Assembly (NCBI RefSeq): GCF_002127325.2
Contig: NC_035449.2
Span: forward strand, 145,837,946 to 145,901,945
Direction: 5' to 3'
DNA: 64,000 nucleotides
Origin: Helianthus annuus
Taxonomy: Eukaryota; Streptophyta; Magnoliopsida; Asterales; Asteraceae
Under the pieces are notes generated by a model, which saw nothing but the letters and a program-made list of their open reading frames with translations, searched no databases and was not told the DNA's origin. This document shows positions 1 through 10,653 of the stretch, piece after piece; the stretch's first letter is position 1; each line of letters begins with the position of its first letter. Made by a program: the position numbers and the translations under genes.

Positions 1-67
1 ATTTTTGTTTACTCAAATCACCTCTTCTTTTGTAAAAACGTTTTGAACTTTCACCTTTTTCAGAACT

Positions 68-1867
68 TTAATTTTCAAACAAATTACCATTTTTCACCAA
101 CTGTTCTTTTTTATCAACATAATTCTTTTTCAAGTTAGAATTAGAAGAAACTCCCTGCTTTGTATAGTTGGTCTTGGAGCAGTTCCAAGCTATGTGACCA
201 ACTTCTTGGCATTTGAAACAGGTTCTTCTGTCAACTTTTTCAGCAAACCTTTTCACATTCTTCTTCACTTCAGCAAGAAATTCTTGATTTGACTGCTTCC
301 AGAATGGTTTCTTCCGTTCATCCTCTGAGCTTCCTCCTGAAACAAATTTTGTTTTTGGCTTATGAGTTTTCTGATTTTTATAATTTTCTGATGAACTAAA
401 ACCAAGACCTTTCTTTTTGAGATTACCATTATGGTTTGGTTTCTTTTGGAAATTATAACCACAACCGTAACCTATTTTCTTGTTTACTTTTTGTTGAATC
501 CTTGAAGTGTATGGTTTAGGTTTTGCAGAAAGATTTAAATCTTTTATTTCAGAAATATTAATTTCTGTTAATTTGAAAACCTTTTTGATCATTTCAGTTT
601 TAACACTTCTTATTGGGAATTCCTCATCAGAATATAATTTGTCTGAATCAAACAAAGTATATGCCACTTTGATTGACCCGTCATTCAAATTAGATTTTGA
701 TAACATGAATTCTTTATTATAAACCCTTTTAACTTGTGAACTCGGACCCTTCTCAGATGAACTTGAACTATCTGACTTAGACTCCGATTTTGACTCTTCA
801 TCCATATCCAACACCTGATCGACAACTCTCTTAACTAACTCAGACTCATGATCAGTGTCAGATGCTGTGAATGTAACATCAATATTGTCTGGTAATTCAT
901 CAGTGTTTTCAGACTTTAATTTGATGTTTAGAGCCTTGTCTACTTGTTCCTCGTTTGGTTTCCTGGGGGAATAACTCTCAAAGATAGGAGACGGACATTT
1001 GTTATACTTGACACTTTTTGGCTTACCAGTATCCTCTTCTTTTTCTTTCTTCTTGAACGCTTCAAGACCTGCAACAGTAGGATAAACCCGATCAATCAGA
1101 TAATCACATGTAGTATAACTCAAAAGTAATTGGTTAATCCTTTCACTCTCAATTTTCTCAAGTTCCAGCTCCTTTTTCAGCTTAGCACAATCCTCGATGT
1201 AATCATTAATGACACTTTGCTTTGTAATCAAAGTTGCACTCATCTTGTCATTTTCTTTTTCAATTTCTGCATTCGTTCTTTTCAAACTGTCAACTGTCCT
1301 GTTCAATACATCGTATGACTCTTTCACATACTTCACATCAGATAGTAGATCTTCTTTCATTTTCTCTAACTCAGCAATCTTCTTGTCTTTTCCTTCTCAA
1401 TCTTTGCAAGATTCTGAACATTTACCCCAAGGCTTCGTAACTTCAACTACCTTTTCAACTATCTTTTCAATTTCTACAGTCTTTTCAACTTCTACAAGTT
1501 TCTCGACCTCAACAATCTTTTCGACAATCTTTTCTACTTCGACCACTCTTTCAACTTCAACTATTTTCTCAACTTCCACGAGTTTCTCGACTTCGACAAT
1601 TTTCTCGACTACTTTCTCTACTTCAACAATCTTTTCTATTGCAATCTCAGCAGTTGCTTCATCTTTTGTTTCTACAGCTTCAGTCTTCGCCTTTTCATCA
1701 GCGAATAGCTTTGGTGCTTCTAGCTCTCTCTGCAATCGAGCAATCTTCTTCTGATTTGAGCATCTCAACTTTATCTGCATAGAAAAAATTAAAATTGTTA
1801 GGATCAATGCTTTTTCTACATTTGTTAAGATACTCTTCCTCATTATCCGTATCAACATCACTTCCAA
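68..1867 (-). pseudogene. gag: E1 gag, C-terminal part (coiled coil and second zinc knuckle)
   Basis: Continues E1 gag in a different frame from the N-terminal part, so a frameshift separates them. A TGA at about 1397 further interrupts it; the frame then stays open from 1360 to 68. The protein starts with a highly repetitive IVEVEK-type coiled coil, continues with a second long coiled coil (about residues 1-80 of the 430-codon segment), then an acidic and serine-rich stretch. A basic region and a second CCHC knuckle, CFKCQEVGHIAWNC (about 175-220 on the plus strand), follow. E3 gag has the same order. Long coiled coil plus a late knuckle is unusual for Copia gag, which normally has one knuckle near its end. 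Pol should begin left of the window. Confidence 0.8.
1436..1660 (-). repeat. Coding minisatellite: EKIVEVEK-type coiled-coil repeat
   Basis: A degenerate repeat of 18-24 bp units built from GAA-, ATT-, GTT- and GAG-type codons encodes alternations of EKIVE, VEKLVE and VEKVVE. Hydrophobic positions recur at coiled-coil spacing. E3 gag has a coiled coil at this place but not this repetition. Confidence 0.85.
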
Positions 1868-3455
1868 GATCTGGAAATATCAGAATCCTTTTCTGACAAT
1901 CCTCATTTTGATCCAGAATCCCGGTAACAAGTGCCACATCAGGACTAGTTCCACTAGGTATATACTTGTCCCAACTAAATCCATTTGCAACAACCTCATC
2001 ATTTTGATCTATTATCCCAAAATAAGCTTTCCTATTGGCCTCTTCAATCATTTTCCCATGAACAGTTTTCGGTTCATTTTGTTGAGGTTGTTGATCAATC
2101 TGATGAAAGATTGATTTCTGATAATAATTGCTCTTTTCTTGACTTCCAGTTGACTCTTGGTTCTTACATTCCCGTTTAAAGTGACCTTTTCCTTTACATC
2201 GGAAACAGGTAACCTTTGACTTATCAAAACCAAGTGGAGAAGTAGCCATCCCTCGAAATTCATCTCTGCCTGTAATCTGTTGAAATTTTTCAGCTCTCCT
2301 GCAGGCACTAGCTAAACACCACTTCACATCCATCAGCTCAAGCTCTTCTACATCAATTTGGTCGTAATCTTCTTTTGTGAGCATCGGATTACCAATTCTT
2401 CCAGCAATCAAACTTTCATACGACTCTAACATGGCTACAAGAGATGCCATGTGTTGCTTAGCCACTTCAGGAGACAGATTCTGACCATTCTGAATAGTTA
2501 AAGTAACATTGCACTGCAGATTACTTGGATTTTGCTTTTGAGGACTAGGTGTATTGTTGTTTGGATCAAAGCTTGAGAACGATGAAGTATATCCACTACT
2601 TTGAGTTGTAGTACTTGCATTTGGACTTGCAGAACCATCAGCACTGAATGCAGTACTAATCTTTGGACTTTGACTGGGAGTGGCTTCAAACTTGTTCCCA
2701 CGATAATACAGACTGACATCTTGTTTTGCATTTGGATTCGTCATGATAGCTGTCCTTTGAATATCAAGCTCCTGTTCTTCAATCTTCTGGATAAACTGCG
2801 CCAAGTTCATACTCTCAGTCTTCCTCATGAGTTTCACAATCATCAGATAAGTTCCCCACTTCTGTTGGGGTAAAGCTTCTGCTAACTTATCAACCCACTC
2901 ATCATCATCTTTCTGAATATCCAATCTTCCCATTTCTAGAACCAGATGACAGTATCTATCTATGGTCTGCTTCGTGGTTTCATGATCAAATGCAGTAAAC
3001 ATGTCAAACGACTTCTTCAATAAGGCCTTTTTGTTTTTGATCATATCAGCACTCCCTCTGAATTTCTGAATTAAGGCCTCCCAGATTGATCTAGTTGTTC
3101 CGTTATGTTGAAGTAAGACAAAGATGTCTTCTTTAACTGCTTGCTGTAGAATACTGATCATCATCTTTTCACTAGTATATTTCAACTTATCAGCTTCTGT
3201 AAAGTCATTGAAACCCTTTTCCAAACTGCGTTCATTCTTTGGCCTCTCGTAGTCTTTCAACAAAGAACACCAAGCATCGAATCTGTAGGCTTGAACCTAA
3301 TTCTCAAACCTGTTTTTCTATCCCTGAAAATCCTCAATATACATCAACTTTGGTGGTTTCTAATGAGTACCCGTCTCATTCTCACTGTATACAGTCTCAG
3401 CAGTAGTGACAGGTGCAACCGGTGTCGCAAAAGCATTGTAAAACTCTTCAGCCAT
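1698..3455 (-). pseudogene. gag: E1 gag, N-terminal part (gag domain and first zinc knuckle)
   Basis: Copia-type gag would form the particle that packages element RNA. The ATG at 3455 gives a start MAEEFYNAF, followed in frame by three TAG stops before 3263. From 3263 the frame is open for 521 codons. It has an alpha-helical retrotransposon gag domain (UBN2-like, with LWEAL- and KSFDMF-like segments) in roughly the first 190 residues, a Ser/Thr/Gln-rich spacer, an LTKEDYDQID block, and a CCHC knuckle CFRCKGKGHFKREC near residue 350. E3 gag aligns by eye through all these blocks. Two of the stops fall where E3-like gags have Trp, consistent with TGG to TAG transitions. The frame is lost near 1750-1800, where the coiled coil begins. 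Confidence 0.85.
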
Positions 3456-4650
3456 GTCTTCGGAAAATTTGATATACTTTGGCAAACACCTGAATTTAAA
3501 CAAACAAACGATCAATTTAAACGAATTGAAAATGTGAACGCGTGTAACGGTTGAATCAATCTAGAACTCGTGTCAAAAATTCGCGGACTCGTTCTAATGT
3601 TGTTCGAGTGAAGACACTGAATGAATGGACTTGATCGGAATGAAATGGATTCAAATGGGCTTTCACAAATTTGGCCAATGACTTGAAAAATTCAATTCAC
3701 TTCTGTTGGGTCGCACATTAAGATTTGATCATATTGATTGGGCCTCAAATATATGCTATCCGAAATGATTGGGCCGAGACTTTTGCTTTAACTGTTGATT
3801 GGACAGGTTAAAATAGACTTCAAACCCAAGATGTTCTCTGACAACAAACCTTTCTTGAACAAACAAATTTTATAATGCCCGACACCTTTCTTAATTGTTT
3901 AAAAATTCTGATTGGGCCGAAAATATTCTTGAGCAGAGGATCACATGCAATTGCAAATATCAATCCCACAGTCATTAACGATGCACATGGCTGACTAATT
4001 TTTTATCAAGATTCGATTTTAATGGAATTTTCAAATTTCACATGGGCTGAAAAGATTACTTTGATTGGACCTCTAATGTTAGTGGATCTGATTTTATCGA
4101 ATATGTCGACACCCCAAAATCACATGCAATTCTTGAACAGACCACTCATGTGACCAACTGACACACTGATTAAATGTTCAACACAAATCGATGCACTTTT
4201 CAAGTGATATGTCTTTTTCAAGCGGTGTGTTCAAGCGAAATTAGGCAACAGATTGGAGCGAAATCTGTGATGTGGCAACCTTAGAGCGAAATTAGACAAC
4301 AGATTGGAGCGAAATCTGTGATGTGGCAACCTTGGAGCGAAATTAGATAACAGATTGGAGCGAAATCTGTGATGTGGCAACCTTGGAGCGAAATTAGACA
4401 ATACACTGGAGCGAAATCAGGCTTTCGGGCGAAATCAAATAATACCAGTTCGAGCGAAATCAACTCGAGATCCAATTTTGTCCATTTTTAAGCTGAATTT
4501 TAGCATGAAACTTTCAAGGGTTTGTCTATGTCCAATTTTAAACAATCTATGAAAATTATGTCTGATTCCGACCGTGAAATCTTTCTGAACAGATAAAAGA
4601 AAGTGTAGAAGACAGAAAATGATGTTGTTTTGGTAAGAACTCCTCGTCCT
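3456..4650 (-). other. E1 leader between PBS and gag, noncoding
   Basis: About 1.2 kb with no credible ORF. It contains a 51-bp tandem repeat (4231-4418). The remainder has no recognisable feature. Confidence 0.7.
4231..4418 (-). repeat. 51-bp tandem repeat in the E1 leader
   Basis: The motif AGCGAAATTAG recurs at 4234, 4285, 4336 and 4387, an exact 51-bp period, giving about 3.5 copies. Each unit contains two GAGCGAAAT cores. Related GAGCG cores occur in the leaders of E2 and E3. Confidence 0.9.
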
Positions 4651-4664
4651 GAGCTCTGATACCA
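4651..4664 (-). other. E1 primer-binding site, initiator tRNA-Met
   Basis: The minus strand reads TGGTATCAGAGCTC, two bases inside the LTR end. It is complementary to the 3' end of plant initiator tRNA-Met. Confidence 0.9.
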
Positions 4665-4874
4665 CTTGTAGGATCACGTGCTGACCCGAACGAGTCAATC
4701 GGAGGTGTTCTAATCTGTTTCAGGTGCGGAAAACAAGAAACGGACACGAAAAACAGCTTGTTCTACTAAATCTTGCCTTGTATATTGATTTCACACTGAT
4801 TACAGATCAAACGGCACTTCGGCAGCAGTTCGGTACCGGAAACAAGACTTCTACATATGATTTCGCTCAGCATC

Positions 4875-4883
4875 TATTTATAT
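4875..4883 (-). promoter_or_regulatory. E1 LTR TATA box (candidate)
   Basis: The minus strand reads ATATAAATA. The same LTR position in E2 and E3 carries CTATAAATA. This probably directs element transcription toward gag. Confidence 0.5.
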
Positions 4884-4942
4884 GGGTTGGGGTTTCTCCC
4901 CAAAGTGACATTGAACCATTTGGGGCAAAATCAGCTACATGC

Positions 4943-5165
4943 TGATTTCCCACCAAATGACTAAACTCTGATTTCCCACCAAAAGTCCAACTTCTGATTT
5001 CCCACGAAATGACCAACTTTTGATTTCCCACGAAATGACCAATCTTCTGATTTCCCACGAAATGACCAGTCTTCTGATTTCCCACGATATAATATGTCCA
5101 TTTCGTGTGAAATCAACTTTCGTGTGAAATCAGCTTTCGTGTGAAATCAGCTTTCGTGTGAAATC
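4943..5165 (-). repeat. E1 LTR: two opposed short-repeat arrays
   Basis: Six copies of a 26-27 bp unit with core GATTTCCCAC start at 4943, 4970, 4996, 5022, 5049 and 5076. They are followed by four copies of a 17 bp unit with core TTTCGTGTGAAATC starting at 5101, 5118, 5135 and 5152. The second core is close to the reverse complement of the first, so the two arrays could pair over a long imperfect hairpin. Confidence 0.85.
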
Positions 5166-5300
5166 ATTATTACAACTCTATGTACCCGTACAATGTGCCC
5201 TAATCTAACATTCTAAGACTAAGACTCGATACAAGACGAAGTCGACAGATGTATGCACCAACATGTTTAATTACAATCTAGCAAGCTCCATGTAGTGATC

Positions 5301-5305
5301 AACAT
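5301..5305. repeat. E2 target-site duplication, left copy
   Basis: AACAT immediately precedes the left LTR. The identical AACAT follows the right LTR at 11143-11147. Confidence 0.9.
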
Positions 5306-5794
5306 TGTAGGATCGTTTGCTGACCCGATGAGTCGTTCAGAAGAGCACTTAGACTAGTTCAGAGGCGGAATTCATTGAATTAGTCTTCGTAAAGCTTGAT
5401 TTCACACTTTAACGTCTCCTTTATTGATTATATATTAGTTTACAAGTACGTGGAGACAAATGGACAGGGCTTCGCCTTTACACCTTCGAAAACACACACA
5501 CACCACACCTGGAACCGCTTATGTGGACTACTATTTATAGACATTTGGGACCGCTTATTGGACAGGCCCAATAAGCGGCCCACATGGCTTTGGAGCGACC
5601 CACCATGAATGACACTTCGAGCGATCCACAATGTGTCACTCGAGCGGTCCACTAGATTGTCACATAAGCGACCCACTTATCTACCCTATAAGCGGCCCAC
5701 AACAATTCAAGATTTCTCGTATACTGTTCACTGTACAATCAGCCCTATCCTAAGACTCGAACTAAGATGTAGTCGACAGACAACTGCACCAACA
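5306..5794 (-). repeat. E2 3' LTR (489 bp)
   Basis: Starts TGTAGGATCG and ends ACCAACA on the plus strand; matches 10654-11142 with about two differences. A TATA box (CTATAAATAG on the minus strand) lies at 5531-5540. A hairpin with arms CCGCTTATTGG / CCAATAAGCGG and several AGCGGCCC / GAGCGATCC cores lie beside it. Confidence 0.97.
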
Positions 5795-5805
5795 GACTCC
5801 CCCTT
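5795..5805 (-). other. E2 polypurine tract
   Basis: The minus strand reads AAGGGGGAGTC directly before the 3' LTR. E3 has the same tract before its 3' LTR. Confidence 0.85.
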
Positions 5806-7710
5806 GAATGTTGACGGAATCTTCAGTGAGAGTCTTCAATCATTTCCAGCTCTTCACTCTTGTTCGGTCTTCTTCAGGAACTAAGCCTGGAATCAAATCT
5901 TCTACAAAAATTTCTTCCTGAAATCATATGCCTGGATCTTTCTCTGGTTTTAACTTTCGTCAGACTCCCCCTATCATCATGCTAGGATCTCTGTCTGGAA
6001 ATCGTTATCACCATTGAAATCAACTCCTGGCTTTCTCTGTTTAAGCTCTTTTCTGGTTCTGATATGTCTCCTGGCTATCCGTAGCAACAGGATCAGAAAC
6101 CTGCAAAACTCAACCACTCTATCACAAACCAAAATAATTTGTGATTCAATTTAATGAATCAACTAAGCATTGATAATTTTTACACTTAAACACTGATTCA
6201 CAAATTTGAAACATTCCAATTTCTGATTCAACCTAATGAATCATTTTAAACATTTCAAATGATTTAACCAACCTGTCTGTTCATCAAGTTTAGCCTTTGA
6301 GATTTTGAAAATCAGCTCTTCACCATCAGTTGCCGAAAATCTTTTTGGATTTTTCAAAATATGAAACTTAAATGCAAAGACAGAAATTTAAATGCAAAAC
6401 AAACATATTTTTGTGAGTTTGTGCAAGAGGATCATATCAGTTTTTAAGACATAACACAAGCACCGTTAAGCTTTTAATCGTTTTAAGTTCTAAACAATTC
6501 ACGTAGATTGACGATATATTTGTCCTCTTAAATTTTCATACAATTTTCAATCTATTCAGGATACTTTTTAGATGTTTTATGAACTTAGCTCAATTCATGT
6601 GTCCCACCTCTTGAATATACTCCCGTATCCAGAATCCCAATATTCAGTCTTACAGGTATGAACACTACAATGATGTCTGTATATAAATTAGGGGTAAGAT
6701 GCGAAAACTGAGGGATCTCAGGTCAGAACTTCCGTTCAGCAGAGAGATATCAGCTTCGACTTAGCAGTGTGTCCCCTTTAGAGGATCTTTTAGCTACAAC
6801 AGATGATTATCAATTTTATTGTCTAATCATTCTGAGGGCTATAATGCTATGTTTCAAGCATTTTGTGGAAAGTATTAGCCAAGGACTAGGTCAGAACTAC
6901 CGTTCAGCAGAAGTCCCGGAATAATACCCCAGACATCATAGAGTATTAACACCTAGTATATCAGAATACGAGACCTTTCAAACGAGATTTCAGGGGTTAC
7001 CTATATATCCAAGTAGTGTTCCCCACGAATTTCACAAGTTTGAAATTTTAGGTTTATATCCCGAATAAATCTACTAAATGTACAAAAACCTATCGTCACA
7101 TCATTAGTGAGACCGTTTATCACATTTTACATTACATTTCTTTAGCATGCTGTGATAGTCCACTGATTTACTATCATTTCCTCTTTTTCACAACAAAACT
7201 CATTTTTAAATTTTTCAATGTTTTTGACATTTTCAAATTTTTCTAATTTTTTTAAAATTTTACTCCCCCTAAAATCAAAATATGTTTCAATTTTGATTTT
7301 CTGGGAAAATTTGAAACAAACTCTACAAACTGACAACATGATGAGAATCACTTCAATTCTCCATCCATATGGCATAAACAATCAGAACTCCCCCTCACAA
7401 CAAACTAATTTCCCATTGTGATCTCAAAACACTTAAGTTTGTTTTAATCAAAATGATTTTTCCGGAAAAATTAGTTTGTGTTCCAACCATTTGTAGATTT
7501 GGGGTTATCTCATCATCTTGTTTTCTTCAAACCTTTTAAAGATTTATCATTTCCAGTTTTATCGTAAACCATCAGTAGAAAATCAAGTACAAATTAATGT
7601 CCCTGATTTACCACATGTAAATCGAAAAATCACCTAAGTGAAATTTCTCAAGAAATGTGCCGATTCATGATCCACGATACCATCTTGGGATCTCCGGCAA
7701 GTCAGGTTTT
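5806..7710 (-). other. E2 3' untranslated region, contains a block shared with E3
   Basis: 1.9 kb downstream of the gag-like ORF with no credible coding frame. About 6590-7120 reads, in reverse complement, very like E3 20940-21480: the same run from the GGGATATAAACC segment through CGTGGGGAACACTAC, the TCCGGGACTTCTGCTGAACGG segment, and the ACTGAATATTGGGATTCTGG segment. The rest (5806-6580 and 7130-7700) is AT-rich and unrecognised. Confidence 0.8.
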
Positions 7711-9951
7711 TCATTTAAACAGATTCACCCAAGCCTGACGGTCCTTGGGTGATTTCGAATTCTTGTTCAACAATGGTGGAAAATTTGCATCATCCATTGC
7801 TAAACCTGAATTCTCCTTTTTTACCTCAACCAAAGGCTCCTCTGGTTTTAACGAACCAGAATCATTGCCTGCAGGTGGCTTGTCTGACTTTGACCTGTCA
7901 GATTCATCGCCAATCATTTTCTTCTTTTTCTCTCTCTGTTCTGTCCTCAGATTTGTATCTGATGAATTCGTCTTGCTTGACTTTGCGACCGAAGAAGTTG
8001 ATTCATCAGAGCTCTTATTCTTTCCAACGGATGAACCCGAGGACAAAACCTTCTCAAGATACTCTCTTGCCTTCTTCCTCTTTTTTCTCAGTCTGTCTTT
8101 TTGCCCCTGTGAAAGCTTTACTTTCTTTTCTTGAGTTGATCGTTCTTGAACTTTGGGTTTCAGAACCTTCTGTTCCTGGGGCTTGACTTTGACTGGAATC
8201 TTTGCCGATTTCTGAGAATTAGCCCTCAATCTTTCATTCGATCTCCTTGGGCATTCTCTGGCAATGTGACCTTTGATATTGCAATTAAAGCACCTCCTGG
8301 TCTCATATCTCCAGTACCGGCAGTTAACAGCAATGTGTCCATGATAGTCGCAGCTGTAGCACATTCTGTTATCGTACCTATCACCATTTTTAGTCCAAAC
8401 ACTCAGATCAAAGCATTGTTTGGCTTGGTGATATTCTTTTCTCAAACTTGCTGGATTTGGCTTTGAAGCACTGTGGTCCAACCTGCACCACTTATTACCA
8501 ACAATTTTAGAATTTTCATTTTTCATATTTTTTAATTTTTTCTTTTGATTGGATGAACGATCTGATGAATTTTTTCTATCTTTTTGAACAATTTTCTCAC
8601 TTTTAACTTTTTGTTTCTGTTCTGCTTTCTTCTTCAAAGGTTTTTGCTTTGAGCATTCACCCTTTTCAGTTGATTGCAGAACAGTGTTCTGAAATTTTTC
8701 CTTTTTATCATCAGATTTTTCATCACAATCTTTAACTTTGACATGATCAAAGTTTGTGACTTTGTCACTCATTGGAACAGAGTTGATTGGTTTTGAACAA
8801 GGAATATTCAACTTGTCAGATGAAGTCACAAAACCGATCAATTTCTTTTCAAGTTCATCAATTCTGTTCCTCGAATTCTCAGCTTCACTGTCAAGCTGAG
8901 AGATTCTTTCAAGATGAGACTTGATTGAATTTTCATTTTCATTTTTCAAGTTTTCAAGAACAGATTTTTCATTTTCCAAAACATTTATCTGTTCTTGAAG
9001 TTTCACTTCATTAGCTTTCAAATTTTTGTTCTCCAATTTTATCCAGAAATCTTCATTTTCTGATGATTTCTGTTTGCTTTCAAAAGCCTTTACATTTTCT
9101 TTCAACTTCTTGTTTTCCAATGACAAACTGTTCAGATTACTTAACAGTTTGTCATTTTCAACTTTCAACTTTTCATAATTTTCCTGAACTATAAGAATCT
9201 GCTTATCATCAGTTTGCTTCACATCTTCTAACTTCTTGACTTCCAATGTCAGACTTTCCGCATCCTTCAAGAGTTTGTCATTTTCAGTCTTGAAGTTGTC
9301 ACATTTTGAACAAACTGATGCAGAGCTTGAAGTTTCATTCTTCACATATTCTTCAACCTTCGGCACTTGCTCTTTCTCTATCTTATATGTACCTGCACCA
9401 AAGATTGTAACAAGATCAAGAGGATTTCTATTATCATCGATATAACAGCCTCTTTTCATATCATACATTGAATTTCTTTTTGTTCCCAAACAAAAATTGA
9501 TTCTTTTGTTTATTTCTTTTATCACTTCTAAACTCAAACCTTCCAAATTTATTTTTATCTTATCCAATAATTCTCTTTTCTTTTGATAATTCTCATAATC
9601 ATGATTTTTAAGTTCGCTGATGAATTCATTCATAGTTAATTTTGAAAAATTAGAATTTTCTTTCAAATTTTTCAAAAAATCATCCCATTCAACTGATAAA
9701 CCATTAGCGAACTTTGATACCATCTCAGCTTCTGATATCACTATTTGATTTTCCTTCAAATAGTCTATCAAACGATCAAAACGTTTCTCCAAATCATCCA
9801 ATTTTTCATCTTTCTTACTCAAAAAGCAGTTGAAACGTTCATACCAAACTTCTTTTGATATTCTCTGATAAGAACTACTAAGATATCCTCGATACCAACT
9901 ATTCATTCTCTCAAGATCATTGTTTTCTTGCACATCAAACCTCATCGTCAT
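7711..9951 (-). CDS. gag: E2 gag-like protein, intact, 746 aa, two CCHC knuckles
   Basis: A single open frame with no stop or shift. Residues about 30-140 resemble a Copia gag domain (RFNCFLSK, MVSKFANGLS, WDDFLKNL, FISELKNHDYENYQKK). A C-x2-C pair (CSKCDNF) near residue 220 leads into a coiled coil to about residue 400. A Lys-rich basic region follows, then two zinc knuckles, CYSCDYHGHIAVNC (about 529-542) and CFNCNIKGHIAREC (about 553-566). A charged tail ends NFPPL...QAWVNLF at the stop. E3 gag ends with the same FPPL...AWV signature. It probably packages E2 RNA, alone or in mixed particles with E3-type gag. The start at 9951 is the first ATG of the frame after the leader repeats. Intactness in an element lacking pol suggests the protein is, or recently was, useful for transposition. 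Confidence 0.9.
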   Translation of the reverse strand: MTMRFDVQENNDLERMNSWYRGYLSSSYQRISKEVWYERFNCFLSKKDEKLDDLEKRFDRLIDYLKENQIVISEAEMVSKFANGLSVEWDDFLKNLKENSNFSKLTMNEFISELKNHDYENYQKKRELLDKIKINLEGLSLEVIKEINKRINFCLGTKRNSMYDMKRGCYIDDNRNPLDLVTIFGAGTYKIEKEQVPKVEEYVKNETSSSASVCSKCDNFKTENDKLLKDAESLTLEVKKLEDVKQTDDKQILIVQENYEKLKVENDKLLSNLNSLSLENKKLKENVKAFESKQKSSENEDFWIKLENKNLKANEVKLQEQINVLENEKSVLENLKNENENSIKSHLERISQLDSEAENSRNRIDELEKKLIGFVTSSDKLNIPCSKPINSVPMSDKVTNFDHVKVKDCDEKSDDKKEKFQNTVLQSTEKGECSKQKPLKKKAEQKQKVKSEKIVQKDRKNSSDRSSNQKKKLKNMKNENSKIVGNKWCRLDHSASKPNPASLRKEYHQAKQCFDLSVWTKNGDRYDNRMCYSCDYHGHIAVNCRYWRYETRRCFNCNIKGHIARECPRRSNERLRANSQKSAKIPVKVKPQEQKVLKPKVQERSTQEKKVKLSQGQKDRLRKKRKKAREYLEKVLSSGSSVGKNKSSDESTSSVAKSSKTNSSDTNLRTEQREKKKKMIGDESDRSKSDKPPAGNDSGSLKPEEPLVEVKKENSGLAMDDANFPPLLNKNSKSPKDRQAWVNLFK

Positions 9952-10637
9952 TTTTCACAAATCCAATACGTAATTGTTGACTAAAAAGCGAATCAACAAT
10001 TTGTCAGATAAGCGGTCCGAGTGAGTTCAAATAAGCGATCTAAGTTGGATTAACACAAAAGCGGTCCAACTAATATCCTTTTGAGCGGTCCAAAATCTTG
10101 TCCAGATAAGCGGTTCCAACCACTAAACCAAATAAGCGGCCCAGACAAGTTTGTCGAATAAGCGGTCCAAACAAACTGTCCGAATAAGCGGTTCACAATC
10201 AGTCCAAATAAGCGGTTCAGAACTCGTTTGTTCAAGCGGCCCAAAAGATATCTGTTCGAGCGGTTTAAACTATGTCTGTTTGAGCGGTTCAAGAAGTGTT
10301 CAAACAAGCGATCCAAGATTGTTTGAATGAGCGATTCAAGTCACCAGTTTGGAGCGAACCAGAACCTAATTTGTACCAATCAGCGGTCCAACACGTGATC
10401 TAAGAGCGGTCCATACTGATGTCACTTCGAGCGATCCCCATAACGAACATGTTTTGACCTGCTAAAACTTCAAATTTTGGCACAAAACTTTCCAGGGTTT
10501 GTCTCAGTACTATAATGAACAGTCTGTGAAAATTTGAGCAAATTTTGACCGTGAAATCTTTCCGGATCAGTAAAAGAAGGTGTAGAAGTGAGAATTTCGA
10601 GCGAAAATCGAGCTAAACAGCAAGAACTCTTCCTCCT
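9952..10637 (-). repeat. E2 leader with AGCGGTCC-type motif array
   Basis: From about 10005 to 10435 the plus strand carries some twenty dispersed copies of AAGCGGTCC, GAGCGGTTC, AGCGATCC and close variants, spaced about 15-35 bp. The intervening sequence is variable, so this is not a strict tandem repeat. 10440-10637 has no array. The same cores occur in the E2 LTR and, inverted as GGATCGCTT, in E3. Confidence 0.85.
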
Positions 10638-10651
10638 GAGCTCTGATACCA
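10638..10651 (-). other. E2 primer-binding site, initiator tRNA-Met
   Basis: The minus strand reads TGGTATCAGAGCTC, two bases inside the 5' LTR. Confidence 0.92.
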
Positions 10652-10653
10652 CA

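Larger units (their letters stand above)
1..5263 (-). mobile_element. E1: Ty1/Copia LTR retrotransposon, 5' portion (rest off the window)
   Basis: Read on the minus strand it shows a 5' LTR (4667-5263), a primer-binding site, a repeat-rich leader (about 3456-4650), and a long broken gag (3455 down to 68). Pol and the 3' LTR would lie left of position 1. The bases after the LTR (TGTTT, 5264-5268) are the expected target duplication, but the partner copy is not visible. Gag domain order matches E3 in this window: retrotransposon gag domain, CCHC knuckle, coiled coil, second CCHC knuckle. This supports the Copia assignment although no pol is present here. The gag has several stops and at least one frameshift, so this copy is defective. 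Confidence 0.85.
4667..5263 (-). repeat. E1 5' LTR (597 bp)
   Basis: On the plus strand it starts TGTAGGATC and ends ACCAACA, so it has TG...CA termini. It directly adjoins a tRNA-Met primer-binding site on its left. A TATA-like box lies at 4875-4883 when read on the minus strand. The upstream (U3) half is packed with two arrays of short repeats in opposite orientation (4943-5165). The right boundary is set by analogy to the E2 LTR end. Confidence 0.85.

Noticed and set aside
1130..1754. Plus-strand FSTSTIFSTS-rich frame
   Set aside because: Antisense shadow of the repetitive coiled coil of E1 gag.
4943..5165. CRISPR-like spaced repeats
   Set aside because: Eukaryotic LTR context, short degenerate units, no unique equal-length spacers and no cas genes.
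5396..5676. Frames of 70-80 codons in both E2 LTRs
   Set aside because: They are duplicated exactly in both LTRs and overlap the TATA box and repeat motifs; expected of a repeat, not a gene.
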